A stretch of 64,000 bases of DNA from Primulina eburnea (taxonomy: Eukaryota; Streptophyta; Magnoliopsida; Lamiales; Gesneriaceae): NCBI RefSeq assembly GCF_022965805.1, contig NC_133101.1:7332569-7396568 (forward strand), read 5' to 3'. Below the pieces are notes generated by a model, which saw nothing but the letters and a program-made list of their open reading frames with translations, was not told the DNA's origin and did no database searches. How positions within the stretch are numbered: the first letter of the stretch is position 1; every line of letters starts with the position of its first letter. Below, in pieces: positions 51,516 through 61,512 of this stretch. A program made the position numbers and the translations under genes.

Positions 51516-54500
51516 CTAGAACAACTCTGGATGCTCTGACCACATGCGACTCTCTAGTTCCCAAGTAGCTTCTTCAGTACCTCGGCGCTGCCACTGCACT
51601 AAGACAAGAGGAATAGTCTTATTCCGCAGTACCTTATCCTTCCGGTCTAAGATCGAAACCGGTCTTTCCACAAAAGACAAATCCGGATTCAGCTGAACTT
51701 CTGTCGGATGCAAAACATGAGACTCATCCGCTACGTATCGTCTCAACAAGGACACATGAAACACATTGTGAACACTAGACAGATACGGTGGCAAAGCTAA
51801 TCCGTAGGCCAAATCTCCCACACATTCTAAGATCTCAAAAGGACCAATGAATCTCGGAGATAGCTTACCCTTGAGTCCAAATCTCAGAATCCTCCGAAAA
51901 GGTGATACCTTGAGAAACACTTTCTCGCCTGCATCAAAATGAAGAGGTCTGCGCTTGGAGTTCGCATAACTCGCTTGTCGATCCTGAGCAGTCTTAATCC
52001 GCTGTTTGATCACAAGAACTTTGTCCATGGCCTGCTGAATCAATTCTGGACCCTCGACCTGTCGTTCTCCGACTTCTTCCCAGAACAGAGGAGTACGACA
52101 ACGTCGACCATACAATGCTTCAAACGGAGACATACCAATACTCCTATGAAAACTGTTGTTGTATGCAAACTCTATCAGTGGCAGATGATCCTGCCAAGCT
52201 GGCCCGAAATCCATCACACAAGATCTCAACATATCCTCAAGAGTACGAATAGTCCTCTCTGACTGACCGTCAGTCTCTGGGTGATATGCAGTACTCAAAC
52301 TCAAGGTAGTGCCCAAAGCTTGCTGAAAGCTGCCCCAAAATCTAGATGTAAATCGAGGATCTCTGTCACTAACGATACTCACGGGCACACCATGAAACCG
52401 TACAATCTCCTGAATGTACAACCGTGCCATCCGATCGAAAGTGAAATCTCTGTTATATGGAAGAAAATGGGCAGACTTAGTAAGCCGATCCACTACCACC
52501 CAGATAGCATCTCTATTCCCCACAGACATAGGCAAGTGAGTCACGAAGTCCATCGTGATATGCTCCCACTTCCACTCCGGAATAGGAAGATTCTGCAACA
52601 AACATCCAGGTCGTCGATACTCAGCCTTCACCTGCTGACAGACTAGGCACTTGGAGACATACTGATAAACATTACGTTTCATACCTTTCCACCAAAATCG
52701 AGTCCTCAAATCCTTATACATCTTGTTGCTCCCTGGATGAACACTCAACTTGCTACGATGAGCCTGGGACAAAATCTCCTCCCTCAAAGTGTCATCTTCC
52801 GGTACAACAACACGACCAGATAAGCACAAAAGACCCTCGGACTGATAGTGGAATCCAGAAGTATTATCTCCATCAGCCAACCGAGCTAATTTCTGAACCT
52901 TAGAATCAGACATCTGAGCATCTCTAATCCGAGAATACAAAACTGGCTCGGACAAAATAGTAGCTATACGGATACTCTCTGTTCCCTTCCGATGCTTACA
53001 ATTGAATCCCATCGAACAGAAATCCTGAATAATCCCAGATACAGCACAAGTCTGAAGAGCAGATAATCTCACCTTGCGACTAAGAGCATCGGCCGTGAGA
53101 TTCGCAGATCCTGGATGATACTTGATCTCACAATCGTAATCCTTGAGTAGATCCATCCAACGACGCTGACGCATGTTCAACTCAGCCTGAGTGAACAGAT
53201 ACTTCAAACTCTTATGATCAGTGAAGATCTCAAATCGCTCACCATACAGATAATGGCGCCAGATTTTCAAAGCAAAAACGATCGCTGCTAATTCCAGATC
53301 ATGAACAGGATAGTTTTCTTCATGAGGCTTTAACTGTCTCGACGCATAAGCAATCACATGCTCATTCTGCATCAGAACACACCCTAGTCCCTGTAAAGAG
53401 GCATCGGTGTAAACACTGAAACCACCAGATCCAGACGGTAAAGCCAAAACAGGCGCAGATGTCAAACGTCTGCGAAGTTCCAAGAAACTCTCTTCGCACT
53501 CTGATGTCCACTCAAATGAAACATCTTTCCGAGTGAGCTGAGTGAGTGGCTTAGCAATCTGAGAGAAGTTGACAATGAAACGGCGATAATACCCAGCCAA
53601 TCCCAGAAAACTGCGGATCTCGGCTACTGTCGTCGGACGCGACCAGTTCAATACCGCTTCCACCTTGCTTGGGTCAACTGAAACTCCCTTGCTAGAAATG
53701 ACATGACCAAGGAATACAACCCTGTCAATCCAAAACTCACATTTACTCAACTTCGCATAAAGCTGATTCTCGCGAAGTGTCTGTAAAATAATCCTTAAGT
53801 GTTGTGCGTGTTCTTGCTGATCGTGCGAATAGATTAAGATATCATCTATAAACACCACAACAAACTTATCCAAGAATTCCCGAAAAACCCGATTCATCAG
53901 ATCCATAAAAACTGCTGGTGCATTCGTCACCCCAAAAGGCATAACCAGAAACTCATAATGCCCATACCGGGTCCTGAATGCAGTTTTCGATATATCTCCC
54001 TGATGAACTCGAAGCTGATGATAACCAGACCTTAAATCAATCTTGGAATACACAGAGGTACCTTGCAGTTGATCAAATAAATCATCAATCCGTGGCAACG
54101 GATACTTATTCTTTATCGTAGCACGATTCAACTGCCGATAATCTATGCAGAGCCGCATAGAACCATCCTTCTTTTTGACAAAAAGAACTGGTGCTCCCCA
54201 CGGGGACACACTGGGTCGAATATACCCCTTGTCAAGAAGATCCTGCAACTGCTGTTTCAATTCTTGCATCTCCGATGGAGCTAAACGATAAGGAGCTCTA
54301 GAAATTGGTGCCGTGCCTGGCACTAAATCAATGCCGAAATCCACTTCCCGAACGGGAGGAAAACCAGGAATCTCCTCGGGAAAAACATCCGGAAAATCGC
54401 AAACCACTGGAATGTCACTGATACCGACACTATCTGCGGACGAATCAATAGCATAAATAAGGTAGCCTTCCCCGCCCGACTCTAAAGCACGACAGGCTTT

Positions 54501-55943
54501 CAGAGCAGAAACCACAGGCATCGGGGGTCGCGCTCCCTCTCCATAGAAAAACCAACTGTCGCCCTCAACTGGACGAAACTGCACAAACTTCTGATAACAG
54601 TCCACAGTAGCTCTAAACACAGTCAGCACATCTATTCCCAGAATGCAATCAAAATCCTCCATCGCAAGAATCATCAAATTAGCAGTTAAAATATTACCCT
54701 CAAACTCTAGAGGACAACCCAAAACTAGACGTTTAGCTAACACCGAATCACCCATCGGTGTGGAAACAGATACCACAACGCCCAAAGAAGTGAAAGGTAA
54801 TGCATGACGCTTAGCAAATCTCGCAGATATGAATGAATGAGATGCACCAGTATCAATGAGAACGTAAGCAGGTAATCCACATAATAAAAATAAACCTGCG
54901 ATAACTCTCTCGTTCTCCTCAGCAGCCTGATCCTGGTTAAGAGCAAAGACCTGCCCTTGAGTACGCGGTCGGAGGTTAGAACCCTGAGTAGACTGTCCCT
55001 GCTGTGGCCTCTGATGAACTGAAGCCTGAGAACCAGATCCTGATCCTCCGCCCGTCTGTGGACAATCTCTCTTCATGTGGCCCATCTCACCGCACTTGTA
55101 ACAAGCACCCGCAACCTTGCGACAACGTTCCGTCGGATGATCCTTCCCGCAATGCTGACACGGGCCCTTCTTCTTCCCAAAATGGTGAACTCCTCCAGAT
55201 CCAGAGGAAGAAGAAGTAGATCCAGCTTTCTTGAATGCTTGGGCGCGGGGACCCAAAGAACTAGTAGGACGAGCAGACTGCATGGCTCGACCTCTCAGCA
55301 AACTGCCCTCAGCCTGGCGACAACGATTCACAAGGCCCTCATACGATGTCGGATCATCGCAGACAACAACCCGATCATAAATCTCCTGATTGAGGCCCTG
55401 AAGAAAATGGTTATACTTGGCCATAGCATTGTCACTGACATGCGGAACATACGGAAGCAACTCAAAGAACTTCTGCTGATACTTATCAACAGACAAACTT
55501 CCCTGCTTCAGATTGATCAACTCAATCGCCTTGGTCTGCAGAAGAGCTGGCGGAAAGTAAAGCAACATGAAAGCGGCTCGGAAATCGGCCCAAAGAACTC
55601 GACCCTGTCGCTGAACTATCGGTGCAGAGATAGACCTCCACCACTTGCGCGCACCACCCTCCAGCAAGAAATCAAGGGTATCAATCTGCTGCTCCGCCGA
55701 GCACTGAAAAGTCTTGAAGCAGCTCTCCATCCTCTCAAGCCAGTTCTCCGCAACATCCGGAGTCTCACCGCCCGAAAGAGGTTTCGGCCCCATCTGCAAG
55801 AACCGATGCATACTAAAACTCCGAGGCTCATCACGACGGTGTTGACGACGTTCTCGATGCTCTCGACGACGCTCCCGATCGTCGTGGTCTCCCCAGCGTC
55901 CAACGCTGCCATGACTACTAGCATCGTCGTCAAAACCAGACAT
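51516..55943 (-). CDS. Gypsy element 1 gag-pol polyprotein, intact
   Basis: One 1475-codon frame without stop or frameshift. Order by residue: Gag (1-250); two zinc knuckles [13 protein letters not shown] (about 262) and [14 protein letters not shown] (about 281); aspartic protease DTGASHSF (about 364); reverse transcriptase with FIDDIL (about 698-703); RNase H TDAS (about 846) and ELAAIVF; integrase HHCC zinc module (about 1061-1103) and core with MDF (1132), SDRD (about 1193) and SER (about 1229). The chromodomain-like end is [15 protein letters not shown]. Catalytic residues look present in every domain, so the element may be mobile. Gag and Pol share one frame with no gap, unlike element 2. 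Confidence 0.96.
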   Translation of the reverse strand: MSGFDDDASSHGSVGRWGDHDDRERRREHRERRQHRRDEPRSFSMHRFLQMGPKPLSGGETPDVAENWLERMESCFKTFQCSAEQQIDTLDFLLEGGARKWWRSISAPIVQRQGRVLWADFRAAFMLLYFPPALLQTKAIELINLKQGSLSVDKYQQKFFELLPYVPHVSDNAMAKYNHFLQGLNQEIYDRVVVCDDPTSYEGLVNRCRQAEGSLLRGRAMQSARPTSSLGPRAQAFKKAGSTSSSSGSGGVHHFGKKKGPCQHCGKDHPTERCRKVAGACYKCGEMGHMKRDCPQTGGGSGSGSQASVHQRPQQGQSTQGSNLRPRTQGQVFALNQDQAAEENERVIAGLFLLCGLPAYVLIDTGASHSFISARFAKRHALPFTSLGVVVSVSTPMGDSVLAKRLVLGCPLEFEGNILTANLMILAMEDFDCILGIDVLTVFRATVDCYQKFVQFRPVEGDSWFFYGEGARPPMPVVSALKACRALESGGEGYLIYAIDSSADSVGISDIPVVCDFPDVFPEEIPGFPPVREVDFGIDLVPGTAPISRAPYRLAPSEMQELKQQLQDLLDKGYIRPSVSPWGAPVLFVKKKDGSMRLCIDYRQLNRATIKNKYPLPRIDDLFDQLQGTSVYSKIDLRSGYHQLRVHQGDISKTAFRTRYGHYEFLVMPFGVTNAPAVFMDLMNRVFREFLDKFVVVFIDDILIYSHDQQEHAQHLRIILQTLRENQLYAKLSKCEFWIDRVVFLGHVISSKGVSVDPSKVEAVLNWSRPTTVAEIRSFLGLAGYYRRFIVNFSQIAKPLTQLTRKDVSFEWTSECEESFLELRRRLTSAPVLALPSGSGGFSVYTDASLQGLGCVLMQNEHVIAYASRQLKPHEENYPVHDLELAAIVFALKIWRHYLYGERFEIFTDHKSLKYLFTQAELNMRQRRWMDLLKDYDCEIKYHPGSANLTADALSRKVRLSALQTCAVSGIIQDFCSMGFNCKHRKGTESIRIATILSEPVLYSRIRDAQMSDSKVQKLARLADGDNTSGFHYQSEGLLCLSGRVVVPEDDTLREEILSQAHRSKLSVHPGSNKMYKDLRTRFWWKGMKRNVYQYVSKCLVCQQVKAEYRRPGCLLQNLPIPEWKWEHITMDFVTHLPMSVGNRDAIWVVVDRLTKSAHFLPYNRDFTFDRMARLYIQEIVRFHGVPVSIVSDRDPRFTSRFWGSFQQALGTTLSLSTAYHPETDGQSERTIRTLEDMLRSCVMDFGPAWQDHLPLIEFAYNNSFHRSIGMSPFEALYGRRCRTPLFWEEVGERQVEGPELIQQAMDKVLVIKQRIKTAQDRQASYANSKRRPLHFDAGEKVFLKVSPFRRILRFGLKGKLSPRFIGPFEILECVGDLAYGLALPPYLSSVHNVFHVSLLRRYVADESHVLHPTEVQLNPDLSFVERPVSILDRKDKVLRNKTIPLVLVQWQRRGTEEATWELESRMWSEHPELF

Positions 55944-56013
55944 CTTTTAGCTACAAAAGTTACCAGAGATTAAACCCAAAAGAACAGTTCTAAATCCCAA
56001 AATCTTAATGCAT

Positions 56014-56025
56014 GCTCTGATACCA
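56014..56025 (-). other. Primer binding site of element 1
   Basis: Minus strand TGGTATCAGAGC four bases inside the 5' LTR. It is complementary to the 3' end of initiator methionine tRNA. Confidence 0.92.
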
Positions 56026-56029
56026 TAAA

Positions 56030-57272
56030 TGTAGTGACCCGTTCCAGAATCACCTACTAAACAGAACTTAAGCATGCAAAATTAACATTAAAACTGAATC
56101 AGGTAAAACAGCGGAAAAACAGTAATACAACCCAATCGAATCTGTAAGTACAAAATACTTAAACAACCAGATCGAACTAAATTCCAAGAACAAATACCAA
56201 CAACTACAAGTCAACCTCTGCCAGCTCCCTGTCCACTCCCTCCTGGACCGTCCAACCTGAGACCTGCCCCATCGAATAGGGTGTCCAAAACAGAGATAAA
56301 CCGAGGACGTGAGCATAAAACGCTCAGCACCGAAAGCATGAGTATACAAGACTATGACATGCATGTATGCAAAATGTACTGGATACCAGGATCTGGGTAT
56401 ATCGAAATACTGCTCAGGTAAATGACGTCAAGGTATGTAGCACTCTGCGCCGTCGCACCAGGAGGTGGCTCCCATACCAAAATAAACCTGTGGATATACC
56501 GGTGACCTGACCACCGTCGGCCAACGGGGTCCAACCATCCACGACAAACGAGGGCTGAGCACCCTCTCAACAGGCTATCTCAAAAATAGTCAGGCTCAAC
56601 ATGATTATGCAAATGCCGCATAATAAACCATGCATCATATGACAGATAATAATGCAACATATAAACATGCAACACATAGTAAAGCATACTCAATCCTGCT
56701 ATCTCGGATAGTACTTTCGTACCTCAAATCAGTAGATCCTAGCAATCAGCCCTAGAATCAAGCCTGCGTCCGTAGTCAGCCCACTGATGCCGCTAGCTCC
56801 CAACTAGAGCACAGCTCCGCTACAAAACCAGTAGCTCCCCGCTAGTGCCTAAACCTCGGGAAAAGACTAGAAACCCATCAGAAATGACTAAAACGCTCTG
56901 GAACACTCGGAATTGGCGAGTAAAAAGTGAAGCCTCGCGCCTCTATTTATAGACAACGATCGGACGATCCGATCCACTTCGGACGATCCGAACCCTGTAC
57001 CCTTCGGACCTTCCGAACCCTTATCGGACGATCCGAACCCTGCATATCTTCCACGTGTCCAGCCACCTGTCTTCGGACGATCCGAACCCTGATCGGACGA
57101 TCCGAACTCTGCATGTCTTCCACGTGTCCAGCCACCTGTCTTCGGACGATCCGAACCCTGATCGGACGATCCGAACCCTCTTCAGACGATCCGAACCCGG
57201 TTCGGTCCTTCCGATTCCACCGAAATATAATTAATCCAATAATTAACTCAAATTAGGCATCGGGATACTACA
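56030..57272 (-). repeat. 5' LTR of gypsy element 1
   Basis: 1243 bp, TGTAGT...ACTACA. In the element's direction it holds the U3 array (57216 down to 56957), a TATA box at 56952-56943, then R/U5 next to the PBS. Confidence 0.95.
56957..57216. repeat. U3 array of ten near-palindromic units (5' LTR)
   Basis: Same array as 51061-51320. One substitution (57046) separates the copies. Confidence 0.9.
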
Positions 57273-58680
57273 AGTTTAGTCATGCATAATTATTTAAATG
57301 CATTATTTTTAATTTAATTACGTTTTTGTAATGCACGTTAAAACGTCTTTCGAGTTTCATGTTTCAGGCGATCATTCGAGGCGAGATTGAGGAAAAGACC
57401 CGGTGACGATTTTTGGCAATTTTAAAGATGGTATTTTATTTTAAGTTGAGTTTGGGGGCATTTTAAATAATTTAGTGAGTTTTAGCATTTTTGAGCCTAA
57501 ATATTTATTTAGTGATTTTAAGAGTTTAAAACTTTTAAAATTTAGTATTTTATGAGATGTTAGTATTTTGAATCCTAAAATTAATTATTTTTGTGAGTTT
57601 ATGATTTTAGAACTTTCAAAGTCTAGTATGGAGTGTTATATTTTTAATTATAGAGTTTCATTTAAAAGGTATAGGAGAGTTAGTGTTTGATTAGTAGATA
57701 AGTATTTTTAATTAAGCAATTAGTCTCCTAATTAATCTAAAACACACGCCACACACACACAAACACACTTTTACACACACTAGCTCACGCCTAAACACAC
57801 ACACACAAGTTTCATTCTAGATTTATTATTTTAAAAGAGAAAACTAGGGTTCTTCAAAGAGCATAGCAGCCGTCCCCCTTCCCTCTCAAATTCCAGCAGA
57901 TTTCGTGATTTTATTTCAAGAGAAACGGTGCCACGTTCGTCCCGGATCGAGCCTCTCTCCATCTCCGCTTCGGTGTCGTCTTTCGGTAACGTTATCATCA
58001 AAAGGCACGTATATTCTGTTCTTGCTGTGTCGATCAAGTCATATATCGAATTGCGTTGTTTTTATGCGTAAAAGTTATGTAGGATGATAGTAGTTTGAGC
58101 GGATCATGGATCGGATCAATCTCGAAGGAAAATTTTTAGATCTAAAACTCGTTTTTACTGTTCATGTAAAAACTGCGATTTTTCTGTTCATATTTTGGGA
58201 AAACTTTCAACGGCAAAAACGTAGAATTTTTGATACCTTCGATTTTATGTAAAATTAAAGACTTTTGGACGAAAAATGAGAGAGTTATGATATTTTTCGT
58301 GTGACTGCTCAAACTGAAATTTTAAGAAAAATTTGGTATCATTGTATTTTTGAAGTTTTATGTTGCAGGCTTCGTTGGAAATCGACGGGCGATCGTCGCT
58401 GCGTATGAGTATGTTAGTATTGAGGTTTGTTGTATTTTTCAAGGTTTTGTTGGACGTCGTTAGGTGTTTGAATTAGTTTAAAGTCGTAGGAACTCGATTG
58501 ATGTCAATTGCTAATTAGCGTTGTATTGGGTAGTATGGTGGACGTCGTATCTTGAAGTGTTTATATAAGTTTTATGCAATGTTATGGTGTCCTTAAGGTG
58601 TTGAATCATAGTGTTCAAGTGTCAATTTGAGTGTGTAGGCATGTGCATAAGTTTTCTCGCAGGTTTCTTCGTACAGTGTG

Positions 58681-58915
58681 CAGACGGACCCCCACACGGA
58701 CCCGAGCACGGGGTCCGTGCCTTTGTTTTCCATTTGGTGTTCCAAGACAGTAGCCACACGGACCTCAACCCGGACCCTCACACGGGGTCCGTGTCCTTTC
58801 CTTTTCGAGACACTTGACATGCAGTACCTACACGGACCCCCATCCGGATCCGACACATTCTAGGCAGTAAGTACACGGACCCTCTCCCGGACCCAAGCAC
58901 GGGGCCCGTGTACCC
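58681..58915. repeat. Four CACGGACCC / GGGTCCGTG hairpin modules in LTR 2
   Basis: Modules at about 58681-58721, 58755-58796, 58829-58860 and 58871-58915 each carry CACGGACC, CCCGGA(C/T)CC and, except in the third, GCACGGG(G/C)(T/C)CCGTG. Arms within a module are complementary and could fold into GC-rich hairpins. The third module has a damaged right arm. Confidence 0.85.
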
Positions 58916-59230
58916 TTGTTTTTGGGAAATATTTGTAAGTTCATTTTAAGTTTGATGTTATGGGTTAGTGCAAGGATTATTAAGGGCGTGTCGTGGGAAA
59001 TTGTAGAAGGTCCTAAGATATGATTGAGCTTGAGAGTAAGCATGAGTTTTCTACGTCTAAGTAATGCAAGTTAAGTATGAAATTCACGTTAGTAAGTTGC
59101 AGCAACGGCCCCAGTCGAAGTCCAACGAATCCCTCAACGCCAAGTAAGTATGAATGACGTGCAAATGAAATGTTTTAAGTTTCGAGGTATGCTAATTGTC
59201 TTGTGACCAAAGAAAGTTAGGATTGGAAAG

Positions 59231-59348
59231 CGTTAAATCATGAACGGGGACCAATCCGTCCGTTAAATTATGAACGGGTTAGATCGTGGTTGTGAAGCGT
59301 TAAATTATGAACGGGGATCAACTGGCCTGTTAAATTATGAACAGGGAT
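59231..59348 (+). repeat. Four imperfect 21-bp repeats in LTR 2
   Basis: CGTTAAATTATGAACGGGGA-type units start at 59231, 59261, 59298 and 59328. Spacing alternates about 30, 37 and 30, so two larger units of about 67 bp are implied. Confidence 0.8.
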
Positions 59349-59996
59349 CTTATGTATGCGGCAGTGGATACGTCCCTGTCATCCCAGTACTGTGGTGTGT
59401 CTGATCAGGCGTTTATCATGTTAAGGGTCACTTGCTTTGAAACATCCTCTACATAAAATTATGCAGCCAAGTATGTGAAGTATGATAGCATGTTTAAGAA
59501 AAGTTTATGATCATGACACGTCGTAGTATGTATGTTCAAGTTCAAGTTTATTTCAAGTTGAAGTTTATGCAAGTTCAAAAATAAAAGTTATGTATGCCCT
59601 ATATTAAATATGCATGCGATTTTATTATGTAGTACTCGTTATTTTCAGTTTATACGTGTTGAGTCTTTAGACTCACTAGACTTGATCGATGCAGGTGAGT
59701 ACGATGAACAGGAGACAGGAGGTGGCGACCAAGGGGCAGGCTTGGGCTGAGCGGCAGGCTAAACCCGAGGACCGCAAGTTTATGTTTTTAAGCACAGTTT
59801 AAAATACTCTGAATTTTTATGATTTGAATGTGAGATGTTTTGAGACAACGTTCTTTTAGCAACTTTTTAATTGGTGATGGATTATTTTAAAAATATTTTT
59901 ATGAATGCTGGGTGACGACCGTATGGATGTTTTTATTTAATAAAATTTTTTATTTTTCCGCAAATTTCAAGTAGTAAAAGTACGGTACGTTACAGT

Positions 59997-60008
59997 TGGT
60001 ATCAGAGC
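59997..60008 (+). other. Primer binding site of element 2
   Basis: TGGTATCAGAGC two bases after the LTR end, complementary to initiator methionine tRNA. Confidence 0.92.
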
Positions 60009-60228
60009 CAGATTCTTGTAAAGGGTTACGCCTACTGCCAGTCGCAAGAAGCTCTCGAAGTCACACCTCAAGTCTGTAAGTTTTAAAGTTTCAAGATTTA
60101 TGTTTTGTAGTATGCACTGAGTTACGATTTCAGCATGCCCATGTTTTAAATTCAGTACGTGCATCATATGTTATGTATATCACGATCATACATCTTGGGT
60201 TTACGTGTTGGGTAAATATTGGAACAGT

Positions 60229-61380
60229 ATGCCTCCTAGACGTGAGATTAATCGGGAAGATAGGGAGGAGGACAGAGAGCCTCGAGTCGAGGAGAGGGCC
60301 AACCCTCCACCACCTCCACCACCCGACATGCAGGCCCAGATGATGGCTGGAATGACTCAGTTCTTTGCCCAGTTTATGGGTAACCAAACAGTGGCTAATA
60401 CAGGGGTGAGACCCAGAGCTGAGGCTGTCTACGAGAGGTTCAGCAGAATGCACTCAGATAAATTCTCAGGGACGACGGACCCATTAATAGCGGAGGGATG
60501 GGTTAAATCCATCGAGGTAATTTTCGATTTTATGGAGTTGCAGGATACTGATCGAGTGAGGTGCGCTATCTTCCTACTTCATGGGAGTGCAAGAATTTGG
60601 TGGGAGAGCGCATCAGTGATAGTTAACCTACAGACTCTCACGTGGAATGAGTTCAAAGAGGTGTTTTACTCCAAGTACTTCACTGAGGAAGTGCGTACGA
60701 AACTGATTGGGGAGTTCATGACGCTACGACAGGGAGATAGCAGCTTAGCTGATTACGTGCAGAAGTTTGAGAAGGGTTGCCAATTTATGCCCTTAATCGC
60801 CAATGATGTTCAGGCCAAGGTGAGACACTTTCTCCTTGGAATGCGGCCGATCTTGCACCGTGACGTGAAGGTGGTAGGGCCTATGACCTATGAGGTCGCA
60901 GTAGCGAGGGCATTGGAGGCAGAGCAGGACATGAAAGAAATTGAGAAGGATCGACTGGGCAAGAGGCCCTTTCAGGCACCGCAGCAACACCAGCAGTATC
61001 AGCAGCGACCGCCATTTAAGAAGCCCTACCAGGGGCAGCCTGGAAAGAAACCATACCAAGGACCACCTAAGGGCAAGGGTCCTATCCAACAGCAGGGGGC
61101 GCCGCAGAAGCCCGGTAATTTCCCTGTTTGTCAGAAGTGTAACCGCCAGCATCCAGGACCATGCTTGTATGGGTCAGACAAGTGCTTTAAGTGTGGTGCT
61201 ACCGACCACATGCTAAAGGAGTGCCCGCAGTGGAAGCAGCCAACTCAAGGCCGGGTATTCGCCATGCACGCTCAGGAAGCGGATCCGGACACTACTTTAC
61301 TGACCGGTAAACTTTCCTACCTAAGCTCAGTATTACTTGCCTTGCAGGTGAATTTTATTTGGGGATTTTTAGGATGCTAG
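60229..61380 (+). CDS. Gypsy element 2 Gag (unspliced reading)
   Basis: The frame starts MPPRREINRE at 60229; an upstream in-frame ATG at 60205 is less likely because MPPRR is the usual family start. It has a proline run (PPPPPPP) near residue 26, the retrotransposon Gag core (FSGTTDPLIAEGWVKSIE; ARIWWES; WNEFKEVFYSKYF; LRQGDSSLADYVQKFE), a Gln/Pro/Lys-rich linker, and one zinc knuckle CFKCGATDHMLKEC. Up to LLTG (61306) the sequence follows the gag-pol family. After that point the read-through into the intron-like segment adds about 24 unrelated residues and stops at 61380. Confidence 0.88.
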   Translation: MPPRREINREDREEDREPRVEERANPPPPPPPDMQAQMMAGMTQFFAQFMGNQTVANTGVRPRAEAVYERFSRMHSDKFSGTTDPLIAEGWVKSIEVIFDFMELQDTDRVRCAIFLLHGSARIWWESASVIVNLQTLTWNEFKEVFYSKYFTEEVRTKLIGEFMTLRQGDSSLADYVQKFEKGCQFMPLIANDVQAKVRHFLLGMRPILHRDVKVVGPMTYEVAVARALEAEQDMKEIEKDRLGKRPFQAPQQHQQYQQRPPFKKPYQGQPGKKPYQGPPKGKGPIQQQGAPQKPGNFPVCQKCNRQHPGPCLYGSDKCFKCGATDHMLKECPQWKQPTQGRVFAMHAQEADPDTTLLTGKLSYLSSVLLALQVNFIWGFLGC

Positions 61381-61512
61381 TATTGTTTGAGTATATTTAG
61401 GTTACTATCTTGTTAGCATTATTTTTGAATGGCATATGACATCGAATTTTATTATGCGTAAGGTTAATGTTAGTATTTTGGATATAAGTTGTGTTGTGCT
61501 AACGCATCTCAG
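61307..61512 (+). other. Intron-like segment between gag and pol of element 2
   Basis: 206 bases start ACCG|GTAAAC and end CATCTCAG|GG. Removing them joins LLTG directly to [21 protein letters not shown] in frame (codon g|gg), exactly where uninterrupted relatives run on from nucleocapsid to protease. The segment is T-rich, is 206 bases long (not a multiple of three), and holds stops for the gag frame. A CTAAC-like word lies near 61499, close to the acceptor. The splicing itself is inference. Confidence 0.6.

Larger units (their letters stand above)
50134..57272 (-). mobile_element. Gypsy element 1, complete and young, inserted in the LTR of element 2
   Basis: A complete 7139-bp minus-strand LTR retrotransposon: 1243-bp LTRs (50134-51376 and 56030-57272), PBS, uninterrupted gag-pol, PPT, and an exact 5-bp target duplication AGTTT (50129-50133 and 57273-57277). 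LTRs begin TGTAGT and end ACTACA. I see two LTR differences only: 50647 A versus 56543 G, and 51150 G versus 57046 A. The domain order PR-RT-RH-INT and a chromodomain-like C-terminus fit the chromovirus branch of Ty3/gypsy. Confidence 0.97.
57278..59994 (+). repeat. Main part of the 5' LTR of gypsy element 2
   Basis: Continues 50052-50133 after removal of element 1 and one AGTTT duplication. Ends GTTACA at 59994, one step before the PBS. It contains a CA-rich run near 57740-57810, four hairpin-forming modules (58681-58915) and four 21-mer repeats (59231-59348). Small open frames within it look incidental. Confidence 0.8.

Noticed and set aside
55077..55973. 298-codon plus-strand frame
   Set aside because: Mirror of the gag region of element 1 on the minus strand; no domain.
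61307..61380. Programmed frameshift between gag and pol of element 2
   Set aside because: Pol sequence does not resume at the end of gag; about 200 unrelated bases intervene, so a slip site alone cannot join them.
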